A stretch of DNA of 37,046 nt from Comamonadaceae bacterium OH2545_COT-014 (GCA_003859965.1 RQYR01000029.1:1-37046); one strand, 5' to 3'. Counted from the stretch's first letter, positions 1-8,575 are shown. Notes: generated from the letters alone by a model not told the origin. Made by a program: numbers and translations.

Positions 1-1
1 C

Positions 2-196
2 GAAGTGCAGATCACCCAGGCCGGCAACGCCAACTACACGGCGGCAACCCCGGTCACGTATCGCATCACCTTCACCGCCGCAGGCGGCGCGGGTGCGGGC
101 GTGACCGCCGTACCCACCTTGGGGCACTGGAGCCTGATGCTGCTAGGCCTGGCCGCCGCCGGCCTGGGCGCGCGCCGCCTGCGACGCCGCCCCTGA
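2..196 (+). CDS. C-terminal fragment of an IPTL-CTERM exported protein
   Basis: This frame is open at the left edge, so only the last 64 residues are present. The end of the protein has the architecture of the IPTL-CTERM sorting tail: a VPTLGHWSLMLLGL stretch (the IPTL-type motif followed by an aromatic residue), a hydrophobic helix, then an Arg-rich cytoplasmic end (ARRLRRRP). Such tails are known on secreted or surface proteins of Gram-negative bacteria and are thought to be processed by a dedicated sorting enzyme. The residues before it (ITQAGNANYTAATPVTYRITF) look like the last strand of a bacterial Ig-like or repeat domain. The rest of the protein lies outside the window, so its role cannot be stated. 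A strong hairpin follows the stop. Confidence 0.8.
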   Translation, partial: EVQITQAGNANYTAATPVTYRITFTAAGGAGAGVTAVPTLGHWSLMLLGLAAAGLGARRLRRRP

Positions 197-205
197 TGCT
201 GCCAT

Positions 206-233
206 GCCCCAAGGCGCATAGAGCCTTCGGGGC
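206..233 (+). terminator. Hairpin after the IPTL-CTERM gene
   Basis: GCCCCAAGGC (206-215) pairs with 223-233 across a 7-nt loop, with one bulged C. It begins ten bases after the stop codon. No long T-run follows directly (ATAAGGTCAAAACTTTT), so it may be an imperfect intrinsic terminator or an mRNA-end stabiliser. Confidence 0.55.
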
Positions 234-293
234 ATAAGGTCAAAACTTTTCATTCGTAGTCAAATCTGCGGGTTTGCCCGAAGATTCGCACCT

Positions 294-330
294 GCCGCCC
301 GGCCGTCATTGCCGGGCGGCCTTGTTTTTG
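294..330 (+). terminator. Intrinsic terminator upstream of metN
   Basis: A perfect 10-bp stem, GCCGCCCGGC (294-303) with GCCGGGCGGC (311-320), has a 7-nt loop and is followed by CTTGTTTTTG. This is a classic rho-independent shape. It separates the upstream gene from the methionine transporter operon and argues against metN starts upstream of it. Confidence 0.75.
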
Positions 331-408
331 TCAACGCGCTTTCCTGCCCTGCTTGCCATGCACGCCCTTGCCTCACCCACCCCGCCGCCCGCCGCGGGCG
401 CTCCGGCC

Positions 409-1479
409 ATGATTGCGCTGGAGGGCATCACGCTGGACTACCCTGGCCCCAAGGGGGGCACGGTTCGCGCGCTGCACGGGGTGGATTTGCACATCCAGCC
501 GGGCGAGGTGTTCGGCATCATCGGCCGCAGCGGCGCGGGCAAGAGTTCGCTGGTGCGCTGCATCAACCTGCTCAACCGCCCCACGCAAGGGCGCGTGACG
601 GTGGCGGGCACCGACCTGATGGCGCTGGATGCCGCCGGCCTGCGCGCGGCGCGGCGAGATATCGGCATGGTGTTCCAGCACTTCAACCTGCTGTCCTCGC
701 GCACGGTGTATGACAACGTGGCCCTGCCGCTGGAGCTGGCGGGCATGGGCCGCGATGCCATTCGCCAGCGCGTGGCGCCGCTGCTGGAGCTGGTGGGCCT
801 GGCCGCGCTGGCGGACCGCTATCCGGCGCAGATCAGCGGCGGGCAGAAGCAGCGCGTGGGCATTGCGCGCGCGCTGGCCAGCCAGCCCAAGGTGCTGCTG
901 AGCGACGAGGCCACCAGCGCGCTCGACCCCGAAACCACGCGCGCCATCCTGGCGCTGCTGCAAAAGATCAACCGCGAGCTGGGGCTGACCATCGTGCTCA
1001 TCACGCACCAGATGCAGGTCATCAAGCAGATCGCGCACCGCGTGGCGGTGATGGAAGCGGGCCACGTGGTGGAGCAAGGCACGGTGCTGGAGGTGTTCAC
1101 CCGCCCGCGCGAGGCCATCACGCGCAGCCTGATCGACGAGGTGATGCCGCAAAGCCTGCCCGCCAGCATGCGCGCGCACATGGCGCAGTTGCAGGCTTCA
1201 CTGCCTGCCGGGCACGCGGGCCGCCTGCTGCGTTTGGTGTACGCGGGCGAGCGGGCCGAACAGCCCGTGCTCTCGCGCCTGATCCGCGCGCACGGCGTGG
1301 ACGTGAGCATCCTGCACGGGCAGATGGACGAGATTCAGGGCCAGACCTTCGGCGCACTGGCCGTTTACGCCAGCGGCCCGGCGGGCGCAGTGCAGGCCGT
1401 AGCCGCTGGCCTGGCCGCCAGCGGCGTGCAGGTGCAGGATGTAACCGACACCATGGGCGCGGCAGGCGCTGCCGCTTAG
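409..1479 (+). CDS. metN: Methionine ABC transporter ATP-binding protein MetN
   Basis: ATPase subunit of the D-/L-methionine importer, acting at the inner membrane with MetI and MetQ. From the ATG at 409 it is 356 residues, close to the family's roughly 340. ABC motifs are in order: Walker [10 protein letters not shown], signature [15 protein letters not shown], Walker [13 protein letters not shown], and the H-loop in LITHQM. The last 90 or so residues form the regulatory NIL/ACT-like domain ([10 protein letters not shown], then [17 protein letters not shown]), which in characterised MetN binds methionine and inhibits transport. The start at 409 (MIALEGITL) matches the family N-terminus. An in-frame ATG at 358 would add 17 Pro/Ala-rich residues, and neither start has a good ribosome-binding site. 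metI follows after 76 bases. Confidence 0.95.
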   Translation: MIALEGITLDYPGPKGGTVRALHGVDLHIQPGEVFGIIGRSGAGKSSLVRCINLLNRPTQGRVTVAGTDLMALDAAGLRAARRDIGMVFQHFNLLSSRTVYDNVALPLELAGMGRDAIRQRVAPLLELVGLAALADRYPAQISGGQKQRVGIARALASQPKVLLSDEATSALDPETTRAILALLQKINRELGLTIVLITHQMQVIKQIAHRVAVMEAGHVVEQGTVLEVFTRPREAITRSLIDEVMPQSLPASMRAHMAQLQASLPAGHAGRLLRLVYAGERAEQPVLSRLIRAHGVDVSILHGQMDEIQGQTFGALAVYASGPAGAVQAVAAGLAASGVQVQDVTDTMGAAGAAA

Positions 1480-1555
1480 GCAACAAGGCAACGCCCTGCC
1501 AAACCGTCACGGCCCTCACGCCTTGATTTCCGGCTGAACACCCAACCAATTCGCC

Positions 1556-2221
1556 ATGTTTGAAAACTTTTCTGCCGCCATGCTGGAGCTGTTTGCCACC
1601 TCGCTGTGGGAAACGCTGGTCATGGTCGCCATCTCCGGCCTGGCGGGCGCCGCCATTGGCATTCCGCTGGGCGTGTTCCTGCGCCTGACCGACCGTGGCG
1701 GCGTGCTGGAAAACGCCCCGTTGAACAAGACCGTGGGCGGCGTGGTCAACGCCGTGCGCTCCACGCCTTTCATCATCTTGCTGGTGGCCATCATTCCGTT
1801 CACGCGCTTCATCACCGGCTCGTCCATCGGCACGGCCGCCGCCGTGGTGCCGCTGACCATCGCTGCCGCGCCCTTCATCGCGCGTCTGGTGGAAGCCTCG
1901 CTGCGCGAGGTGGACGCGGGCCTGATCGAAGCCGCGCAGGCCATGGGTGCGACCACGCCGCAAATCGTGTTCAAAGTGCTGCTGCCCGAAGCGTTGCCCG
2001 GCATCGTGGCCGGGCTGACCATCACCCTGGTCAGCCTGACCGGCTACTCCGCCATGGCCGGCGCCATTGGCGGCGGCGGCCTGGGCGACCTGGGCATCCG
2101 CTACGGCTACCAGCGCTTCCTGCCCGACGTGATGCTGGCCGTGGTGCTGGTGCTCATCGTCTTCGTGCAAGTCGTGCAAAGCCTGGGTGACTGGGCCGTG
2201 CGCCGCCTGAGCCACAAGTAA
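1556..2221 (+). CDS. metI: Methionine ABC transporter permease MetI
   Basis: Membrane permease of the methionine importer, 221 residues (family about 217). Hydrophobic segments alternate with short loops. The EAA-type coupling loop that docks onto MetN is visible as IEAAQAMGATTPQIVFKVLLP, followed by the final transmembrane helices and a basic C-terminus (RRLSHK). The N-terminal ELFATSLWETLVMVAISG segment is typical of MetI. It lies between metN and the two metQ genes on the same strand, so the set makes up a complete MetNIQ system. Confidence 0.95.
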   Translation: MFENFSAAMLELFATSLWETLVMVAISGLAGAAIGIPLGVFLRLTDRGGVLENAPLNKTVGGVVNAVRSTPFIILLVAIIPFTRFITGSSIGTAAAVVPLTIAAAPFIARLVEASLREVDAGLIEAAQAMGATTPQIVFKVLLPEALPGIVAGLTITLVSLTGYSAMAGAIGGGGLGDLGIRYGYQRFLPDVMLAVVLVLIVFVQVVQSLGDWAVRRLSHK

Positions 2222-2446
2222 CCCCCTTGCCGCCCCCGCGCGGGCCGGCCTTTTCGGCCCATGCCGCTGGCCCACCGGCGCGGGAAAAGCAAGGCAAGCG
2301 GGCGGGCGCACGCACCAGACGCACGCGCCTGTCGCATATGCGTGGCGGTTTGAATGAAATGAAAACATATTCGTTGCCGCCCCAGGGCTTGCCGCCTACG
2401 ATCCGCCCGTTTCCTCCCATTCCAAGCCTCTGAAAGGTTTTCCGCC

Positions 2447-3244
2447 ATGAACAAGCGCTCCCTGTTGCAATCCGTCCTGGCCCTGTCGCTCGCCGCCGCC
2501 TTCACCGGCGGCGCGGTGGCGCAGGAGCAGCCCCTGAAAGTGGGCGTTACCGCCGGCTCGCACGCCCAGATCTTCGAGCAGGTGAAAAAAATCGCCGAGA
2601 AAGACGGCCTCAAGCTGCAAATTGTTGAGTTCAGCGACTACGTGCAGCCCAACGCCGCGCTGGCTGCGGGCGACCTGCAGGTCAACAGCTTCCAGCACAA
2701 GCCCTACCTGGACCAGCAAGTGAAAGACCGCGGCTACAAGTTCGCCGTGATCGGCACCACCATCACCGAGCCGATTGGCGTTTATTCCAAGAAACTCAAG
2801 AGCCTGGACGAGCTGAAAACCGGCGCGCGCTTCGGCCTGCCCAATGACCCGACCAACGGCGGCCGCGTGCTGCTGCTGCTGCAGGCCAAGGGGCTGATCA
2901 AGCTCAAGCCCGACGCAGGCCTGAAGGCCACGCCGCTGGACGTGGTGGACAACCCGAAGAAGCTGCGCTTCATCGAGCTGGACGCCGCCCAGCTCTCGCG
3001 TGCACTGCAAGACCTGGACGCCGCCGCCATCAACACCAACTTCGCGCTGCAAGCCGGGCTGAACCCCAAGCGCGACGCCATTGCGCTGGAAGGCCCGCAG
3101 GGCCCGTACGCCAACATCCTCGTCGTGCGCGAGCAGGACAAGGGCCAACCCTGGGTGGCCAAGCTGCTCAAGGCCTACCAGTCTGACCCGGTGCGCCAGT
3201 TCATCAACGACGAGTTCAAGGGCGCGGTCATCCCCAGCTTCTGA
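2447..3244 (+). CDS. metQ: Methionine-binding protein MetQ, first copy
   Basis: Periplasmic substrate-binding protein of the NlpA/MetQ family, 265 residues. A signal peptide (KRS, hydrophobic core, AVA|QE cleavage-like site) precedes the mature start PLKVGVTAGSHAQIFEQV. Family hallmarks are VEFSDYVQPNAALAAGDL, NSFQHKPYLDQQ, the DPTNGGRVLLLLQ ligand-site loop, and INTNFALQAGL. There is no cysteine at the cleavage site, so unlike E. coli MetQ it is not predicted to be a lipoprotein. A 225-base gap separates it from metI, and an AAAGG-type ribosome-binding site precedes the ATG. It is paralogous to the next gene and almost identical to it over one 100-bp stretch. Confidence 0.93.
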   Translation: MNKRSLLQSVLALSLAAAFTGGAVAQEQPLKVGVTAGSHAQIFEQVKKIAEKDGLKLQIVEFSDYVQPNAALAAGDLQVNSFQHKPYLDQQVKDRGYKFAVIGTTITEPIGVYSKKLKSLDELKTGARFGLPNDPTNGGRVLLLLQAKGLIKLKPDAGLKATPLDVVDNPKKLRFIELDAAQLSRALQDLDAAAINTNFALQAGLNPKRDAIALEGPQGPYANILVVREQDKGQPWVAKLLKAYQSDPVRQFINDEFKGAVIPSF

Positions 3245-3255
3245 GAACCTGTTCA
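3243..3255 (+). repeat. 13-bp repeat downstream of metQ copy 1
   Basis: GAGAACCTGTTCA overlaps the metQ1 stop codon and recurs at 4296-4308 just after the metQ2 stop, 1053 bases away. This marks the downstream limit of the tandem duplication. Confidence 0.6.
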
Positions 3256-3419
3256 AAGCCCCTGCGCGGCGGGCGCTCAAGCGGATTGTGGCGGTCTGCG
3301 GCGCAAGCAAAACTTGCCAATGGCACGGGAATCACGGGCCATTGGCCGCGTTTTGCGCCTTGCATCCCATCCCAAAGCCGCCTGTTGCCCAGGCGGCCGG
3401 TGCACAGCGCCCGCCAACC

Positions 3420-3475
3420 ATCAAAAACAATAGCAAACAAGCCTTTTCATACCAGCGATGGGCCGCTATTTGGCA
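3420..3475 (+). repeat. Dispersed TCAAAAA-ATAGC repeat, copy A
   Basis: The core ATCAAAAACAATAGC lies at 3420-3434 in the gap between the two metQ genes, followed by a GGGCCGCTATTTGG end. It belongs to a family also seen near 9473, 9617, 18480, 19198, 24300 and 32575. Confidence 0.5.
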
Positions 3476-3498
3476 CACGTACCCCAAGGAGTTTCTTC

Positions 3499-4296
3499 AT
3501 GAAAAAACGCACGCTTTTGCAATCCCTGCTGGTCTTGGCTGCCGCCACGCTGGCCGCGCCAGCGCTGGCCCAGGGCGCCACGGCCATCAAGGTGGGCGTG
3601 ACGGCCGGGCCGCATGCACAGATCATGGAACAGGTTCGGCAAGTGGCCGCCCAGGACGGGCTGCAAATCCAGGTCGTCGAATTCAGCGACTACGTACAGC
3701 CCAACGCCGCGCTGGCCGCGGGCGACCTGCACGCCAACAGCTACCAGCACAAGCCGTATCTGGACCAGCAAGTCAAGGACCGTGGCTACAAACTGGTGAG
3801 CGTGGGCCACACCGTCACCTTCCCGATCGGGCTGTATTCCAAGAAGGTCAAATCGCTGGCCGAGCTGAAGACCGGCGCGCGCTTTGGCATCCCCAACGAC
3901 CCGACCAACGGCGGCCGCGTGCTGCTGCTGCTGCAGGCCAAGGGGCTGATCAAGCTCAAGCCCGACGCGGGCCTGAAGGCCACGCCGCTGGACGTGGCCG
4001 AGAACCCGAAGAAACTGCGCTTCGTGGAGCTGGACGCCGCGCAGCTGCCGCGCTCGCTGGATGACCTGGACGCCTCGGCGGTCAACACCAACTTCGCCCT
4101 GTCCGCCGGACTGGATCCGGCGCGCGACGCCATCGCGCGCGAAGGCGCCGACAGCCCTTACGTCAACCTGATCGCCGTGCGCGAGCAGGACAAGAACCAG
4201 CCCTGGGTGGCTAAGCTGCTCAAGGCCTACCAGTCCGAGGCCGTGCGCCAGTTCATCCAGCGCGAGTTCAAGGGCTCGGTGGTGGCCGGCTTCTAG
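3499..4296 (+). CDS. metQ: Methionine-binding protein MetQ, second copy
   Basis: Second periplasmic MetQ/NlpA-family receptor, 265 residues, the same length as the preceding paralogue. The ATG at 3499 is chosen because AAGGAG sits eight bases upstream and a normal signal peptide follows (MKKRTLLQSLLVL, cleavage near ALA|QG). The mature protein shows VGVTAGPHAQIMEQV, VEFSDYVQPNAALAAGDL, NSYQHKPYLDQQ and DPTNGGRVLLLLQ. No lipobox cysteine is present. The two receptors differ mainly in the N-terminal lobe and near the C-terminus (for example SRALQDLDAA versus PRSLDDLDAS), so they could differ in ligand preference (L-Met, D-Met, sulfoxide). That is inference. A compound hairpin follows the stop. 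Confidence 0.93.
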   Translation: MKKRTLLQSLLVLAAATLAAPALAQGATAIKVGVTAGPHAQIMEQVRQVAAQDGLQIQVVEFSDYVQPNAALAAGDLHANSYQHKPYLDQQVKDRGYKLVSVGHTVTFPIGLYSKKVKSLAELKTGARFGIPNDPTNGGRVLLLLQAKGLIKLKPDAGLKATPLDVAENPKKLRFVELDAAQLPRSLDDLDASAVNTNFALSAGLDPARDAIAREGADSPYVNLIAVREQDKNQPWVAKLLKAYQSEAVRQFIQREFKGSVVAGF

Positions 4297-4312
4297 AGAA
4301 CCTGTTCACAGC

Positions 4313-4365
4313 GCGGGCGCGCCACCTTTCGCCAAGCTACCTTTTTGGTAGCTTGCTGCGCCCGC
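4313..4365 (+). terminator. Compound hairpin ending the met operon
   Basis: Outer arms GCGGGCGC (4313-4320) and GCGCCCGC (4358-4365) enclose a perfect 9-bp inner stem, CAAGCTACC (4333-4341) with GGTAGCTTG (4347-4355), and a TTTTT loop. No T-run follows, so it may act as an mRNA-stabilising end or a bidirectional barrier rather than a standard terminator. Confidence 0.6.
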
Positions 4366-4467
4366 CCAGCCTGCCTTGAAAGGCCAAAAACACAATAACC
4401 GGGGCCATGAGCGGCCCCGCGCCCGTGGCCACGGCCCGCAGACGGCGGCGCGAGATAATCGGCGCCC

Positions 4468-5415
4468 ATGAATCAGCTCGACGCCCTCAAGCAATGGACC
4501 ACCGTGGTGGCCGATACCGGCGACTTCCGGCAACTGGCGCAGTTCCAGCCGCAAGACGCCACCACCAACCCCTCGCTCATCCTCAAGGCGGTGCAAAAGC
4601 CTGAATACGCACCGCTGCTGGCCGACACCGTCGCCGCGCACCGGGGCCGCCCGCTGGACGAGCTGGCCGACCGGCTGCTCGTGCGCTTTGGCTGCGAAAT
4701 CCTCGGCGTCATCCCCGGCCGCGTCTCCACCGAAGTGGACGCGCGCCTGTCCTTCGACGAGGACGCCACCTACACCCGCGCCGAGCGCCTGATCGAGCTT
4801 TACCAGGCCGCTGGCGTGCCCACCAGCCGCGTACTCATCAAGATCGCCGCCACGTGGGAAGGCATTCGCGCCGCCGAACGGCTGCAAAAGCGCGGCATCC
4901 AGTGCAACCTGACGCTGCTGTTCGCCTTCTGCCAGGCCGTGGCCTGCGGGCAGGCCGGCGTCCGCCTCATCTCGCCTTTCGTCGGCCGCATTTACGACTG
5001 GTACAAGGCCCGGGCCGGCAGCGCCTGGGACGAAGCCGCCCACGCCGGCGCGCATGATCCCGGCGTGCAATCCGTCACCCGCATCTTCCAGTACTACAAG
5101 CGCCACGGCATCGCCACCGAGGTCATGGGCGCAAGCTTTCGCAACACAGGCCAGATCACCGCGCTGGCCGGGTGCGACCTGCTCACCATCAGCCCTGACC
5201 TGCTGGCCCAGCTGGCCGCCAGCAACGCCCCGCTGGCGCCCGCGCTGGACGCCGAGGCCGCGCGCCACATGGATCTGCCCGCCGTGCAGTACAACGAAGC
5301 GGCTTTCCGCCTGGCGCTCAACCAGGACGCCATGGCCACCGAAAAGCTGGCCGAGGGCATCCGCGCCTTCATCGCCGACGCCGAAAAGCTCGACGCCCTG
5401 CTGCAAGCCGCCTGA
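4468..5415 (+). CDS. tal: Transaldolase
   Basis: Cytosolic transaldolase of the non-oxidative pentose phosphate pathway. It transfers a dihydroxyacetone unit from sedoheptulose-7-phosphate to glyceraldehyde-3-phosphate. It is 315 residues long, like E. coli TalB (317). Landmarks are the N-terminal VADTGDF with the catalytic Asp, the [10 protein letters not shown] strand, [11 protein letters not shown], and the Schiff-base lysine K125 in [12 protein letters not shown]. Further on are [12 protein letters not shown] and [12 protein letters not shown]. pgi starts 32 bases downstream on the same strand, so the two sugar-phosphate enzymes probably share a transcript. Confidence 0.97.
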   Translation: MNQLDALKQWTTVVADTGDFRQLAQFQPQDATTNPSLILKAVQKPEYAPLLADTVAAHRGRPLDELADRLLVRFGCEILGVIPGRVSTEVDARLSFDEDATYTRAERLIELYQAAGVPTSRVLIKIAATWEGIRAAERLQKRGIQCNLTLLFAFCQAVACGQAGVRLISPFVGRIYDWYKARAGSAWDEAAHAGAHDPGVQSVTRIFQYYKRHGIATEVMGASFRNTGQITALAGCDLLTISPDLLAQLAASNAPLAPALDAEAARHMDLPAVQYNEAAFRLALNQDAMATEKLAEGIRAFIADAEKLDALLQAA

Positions 5416-5447
5416 CGGCGCGCCCGGCACGCTTTTCACCCGCTCCG

Positions 5448-7049
5448 ATGGACTGGACCACCCGCCCGCGCTGTGACGCCGCGCCCGCCTGGGCCGCGCT
5501 GGGCGCGCATTTTCAGGCCGCCTTCCGTGGCCCGCAGGCGTTTCGCCTGGCGGATGCCTTCCGCGCCGACGCGCGGCGCTTTGACGACTTCAGCCTGCAA
5601 GCGCCATACGTTTTCGCTGACCTGTCGAAAAACCTCATCGACCCGCGCGCACGCGCCCTGCTCGTGCAACTGGCGCAGGAATGCGGGTTGCCAGCACACC
5701 GCGATGCCCTGTTCGCCGGCGCCGCCGTCAACCCCACCGAGGCGCGGCCCGCCTTGCACCCGCTGTTGCGCTGGCCCGCTGCCACGCCCCTGCCAGCCGC
5801 GCCGCCATCGGCGGCCACCGCCTTGCCCAGCCTCTGCGCCGTACACCAGCAATGCCTGCAAGGTTTGCATGACATGCTGGCCCTGGCCGAACAGGTGCGC
5901 GACCAGGGCGCCATCACGGATGTGGTGCACATCGGCATCGGCGGCTCCGACCTGGGCCCGCGCCTGGCCGTGCAGGCGCTGGCCGCGCACGCCACGCCCG
6001 GCAGCCCGCGCCTGCACTTCGTCGCCAACATGGACGGGCACGAACTGGCCGCCGCCCTGGCCGGCCTGCACCCGGCACGCACGCTGTTCGTGGTGGCCTC
6101 CAAGAGCTTTGGCACGGCCGAAACCCTGCAAAACGCCGCCTCGGCCCGCGCCTGGTTTCTGGCCCAGGGCGGGCAGGACGTGGCGGCGCACTTCGTGGCC
6201 CTGACCGCACGGCCCGACGCCGCGCGCCAGTTCGGCGCCGGGCGCTGCCTGACCTTTGCCGACGGCGTGGGCGGGCGCTATTCGCTGTGGTCGGCCATCG
6301 GCCTGCCCATCGCGCTGGCCATCGGGGCCGCCGGCTTTCGTGACCTGCTGGCTGGCGCGCACGCCATGGACCAGCACTTCGCCCAGGCGCCGCTGGCCCA
6401 CAACCTGCCGGTGCAGCTGGGCCTGCTGGATGTGTGGTATCGCAACTTCCACGGCTTTGGCAGCCGCTGCGTGGCCCCCTACCACCACGGCCTGCGCCGC
6501 CTGCCCGCCTACCTGCAGCAGCTGGAGATGGAAAGCAACGGCAAGCGCGTGGACGCGCACGGCCAGCGCCTGCCGTTCGACACCGCGCCCGTGGTATGGG
6601 GCGAAGCTGGCAGCAACGGCCAGCATGCGTTTTTTCAGCTGCTGCACCAGGGCACGCAGACCATTCCGGTGGAATTCATTGCCGTGCGCGAGGCCGCGCA
6701 CGCACTGCCCGGGCATCAGACCAAGCTGCTCACCAACGCCCTGGCCCAGGCGCGCGCGCTCATGATCGGCCAAGAGGGCGCTGACGGCCACCGGCACTTT
6801 CCGGGCAACCGCCCCAGCACCTTCTTGCTGCTGGACCGGCTGGATCCCGCCAGCCTGGGCGCCCTGATTGCGCTGCACGAGCACCGCGTGTTCGTCAGCG
6901 GCTCGCTCTGGGGCATCAACAGCTTTGACCAGTGGGGCGTGGAGCTGGGCAAGCGCCACGCGGGCGACATCGAAGCCTGCTTCACCCAGGGCCACGCCAA
7001 TGGCATGGACCCCTCCACCGCCGGGCTGCTGCAGCGGCTGCGCAGTTAG
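5448..7049 (+). CDS. pgi: Glucose-6-phosphate isomerase
   Basis: Interconverts glucose-6-phosphate and fructose-6-phosphate, 533 residues (family about 550). Family motifs are NPTEARPALH near residue 95, the phosphate-site GIGGSDLGP (163-171), VVASKSFGTAETL, GGRYSLWSAIGLPIA, ESNGKRV, and the PGI signature region GEAGSNGQHAFFQLLHQG. The C-terminal KRHAGDIEACFTQGHANGMD contains the usual catalytic lysine region. It lies just behind transaldolase and converges on the malonyl-CoA decarboxylase gene with only 33 bases between their stops. Many Comamonadaceae lack a full glycolytic phosphofructokinase route, so this enzyme probably serves hexose-phosphate recycling or gluconeogenesis (inference). 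Confidence 0.97.
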   Translation: MDWTTRPRCDAAPAWAALGAHFQAAFRGPQAFRLADAFRADARRFDDFSLQAPYVFADLSKNLIDPRARALLVQLAQECGLPAHRDALFAGAAVNPTEARPALHPLLRWPAATPLPAAPPSAATALPSLCAVHQQCLQGLHDMLALAEQVRDQGAITDVVHIGIGGSDLGPRLAVQALAAHATPGSPRLHFVANMDGHELAAALAGLHPARTLFVVASKSFGTAETLQNAASARAWFLAQGGQDVAAHFVALTARPDAARQFGAGRCLTFADGVGGRYSLWSAIGLPIALAIGAAGFRDLLAGAHAMDQHFAQAPLAHNLPVQLGLLDVWYRNFHGFGSRCVAPYHHGLRRLPAYLQQLEMESNGKRVDAHGQRLPFDTAPVVWGEAGSNGQHAFFQLLHQGTQTIPVEFIAVREAAHALPGHQTKLLTNALAQARALMIGQEGADGHRHFPGNRPSTFLLLDRLDPASLGALIALHEHRVFVSGSLWGINSFDQWGVELGKRHAGDIEACFTQGHANGMDPSTAGLLQRLRS

Positions 7050-7082
7050 AACCTGAACTGTCGCAGCCGGCCCCCCGCGCCA

Positions 7083-8543
7083 TCAGTCCAGCAAAGCCTC
7101 CACCGCGCCGGAAACGGGCACTTTGCCCTGAGCCAGCAGCGCGCGGTGCTTGTCCAGGCGCTTGAGGTCATACAGGTAATTGACCATCAGCCCATAGGAC
7201 TGCTTCAGCCCCTTGGGCGATGGGTCGCCCTGCCAGTTCAGGCGCTCGACGCGCGCGCCGTTGCCCAGGTGAAAACGCGCCACCGCATCCAGCGGGCGTT
7301 GCTGCGCATCCTGCTCGCGCGCCAGATACTGCGCGGCGGCGGCCAGCAGCCAGCGCGCCAGCGGTGATTTTTCGGGCTTTTCGGGCAGTTGGGCCGCCTG
7401 CTCGTCCAGCGCGGTCAGCAAGGCGGCGGCATGGCATTCGCCTTCGGCCAAGCCTGCGGCGGCAGCCAGCGCGTTGCGAGTGCGCGCCGGGGTGGCGGCC
7501 AGCAGGCGGTCGGCGTTCTTGCCCAGCCAGCCACGCAGGCCGGGAATGGGCGAGAGCGTGGCAAAGGTTTTCAAGCGCGGGAATTCATCGCGCAGGGTTT
7601 CCACCACGCGCTTGATGAGCGAGTCGCCAAAGCTCACGCCTTTCAGGCCCGTTTGTGTGTTGCTGATGGAGTAGAAGATGGCGGTGGTGGCTTTTTGCAG
7701 GTCGGCCGCGTCGCCCAGCTCGTCCAGCAGCGGCGTGATGCGCGGGGCGATGTCGGTGAGCAGCGCCACTTCCACGAAGATCAGCGGCTCGCCGGGCAGG
7801 CGCGGGTGGAAGAAGCCGTAGCAGCGGCGGTCTTCGTCCAGGCGGTTTTTCACGTCGGCCCAGCTGCGGATGTCGTGCACGGCTTCGTACTGGATGAGCT
7901 TTTCCACCAGCGAGGCGGACGAATCCCAGCTGATGCGGCGCAGCTCCAGAAAGCCCACGTCGAACCAGGTGGAAAACAGCCCCTCCAGCTCGGCGTCCAG
8001 CGCCAGCAGGCGCTTGTCGCTCTTCAGGTGCGGCAACAGCTCGGCGCGCAGATCCACCAGAAAGCGCATGCCTTCCGGAAACGCGCCAAAGCGCTGCAGC
8101 AGGCGCGTGCGTGGCGACACGAAGGCACGGCGCAGGCGCACTTCGGCACGGGCTTCGTCGGGCGTGCCCAGCGCGGCTTCGTAGCCTTCGCGCGCGGCGC
8201 GGATGGCGCTGGCGTCGGGGGTGAACTGCTCGCTCATCAGCAGCCAGCAGTCGCGCCGCTCCTCTGCGCTGGCGCCGGCGTACCAGCGCGCCACGGCAGC
8301 GGCGCGGCGGCCGCCCTCGACCTCGCTCACGCTGGGGTCCAGCACATGCTTGAGCTCACGCAGCGTGCGCCGCAGCACGCGGGGCGACAACGCTTCTTCG
8401 CGCCGCCCCAGCATCGCGCCCAGGCGCTCGCGCGTGGTGCGGCGGGCCGTGGCGGCATCAGCCTTGGCGGCAGTGTCGGTGGCGGTTTCTTGACGGGTTT
8501 GCTGACTCACGAGGCTTGTCTCCTTGGTTTTTTGCTTGGTCAT
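7083..8543 (-). CDS. Malonyl-CoA decarboxylase
   Basis: Cytosolic enzyme converting malonyl-CoA to acetyl-CoA and CO2, 486 residues. The N-terminal half is helical with a low-complexity first 35 residues. The C-terminal half has the GNAT-like catalytic fold. The residues corresponding to the catalytic Ser and His of the characterised human enzyme are visible as S331 in TFATLSPIPGLRGW and H425 in ARFHLGNGARVERLNW. FYSISNTQTGLKGVSFGDSL is another strongly conserved stretch, as is KQSYGLMVNYLYDL near the end. Malonate use normally also needs a malonyl-CoA synthetase and a carrier, and neither is adjacent here. lgt lies 32 bases upstream on the same strand. Confidence 0.95.
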   Translation of the reverse strand: MTKQKTKETSLVSQQTRQETATDTAAKADAATARRTTRERLGAMLGRREEALSPRVLRRTLRELKHVLDPSVSEVEGGRRAAAVARWYAGASAEERRDCWLLMSEQFTPDASAIRAAREGYEAALGTPDEARAEVRLRRAFVSPRTRLLQRFGAFPEGMRFLVDLRAELLPHLKSDKRLLALDAELEGLFSTWFDVGFLELRRISWDSSASLVEKLIQYEAVHDIRSWADVKNRLDEDRRCYGFFHPRLPGEPLIFVEVALLTDIAPRITPLLDELGDAADLQKATTAIFYSISNTQTGLKGVSFGDSLIKRVVETLRDEFPRLKTFATLSPIPGLRGWLGKNADRLLAATPARTRNALAAAAGLAEGECHAAALLTALDEQAAQLPEKPEKSPLARWLLAAAAQYLAREQDAQQRPLDAVARFHLGNGARVERLNWQGDPSPKGLKQSYGLMVNYLYDLKRLDKHRALLAQGKVPVSGAVEALLD

Positions 8544-8575
8544 GATTTTTCAGAGGGTTCGCAAAGGTGCGGGCG

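Noticed and set aside
274-408. Upstream extension of metN to a TTG at 274
   Set aside because: It would run through a strong intrinsic terminator at 294-330, and the added residues are not family-like.
2222-2446. Methionine or SAM riboswitch, or clear promoter, before metQ
   Set aside because: There is only a GGGCCG/CGGCCC stem and a short CGCATATGCG palindrome. No conserved aptamer or well-spaced -35/-10 pair is visible.
5436-6995. Open frame antisense to pgi
   Set aside because: Shadow of a well-conserved gene, with a low-complexity translation.
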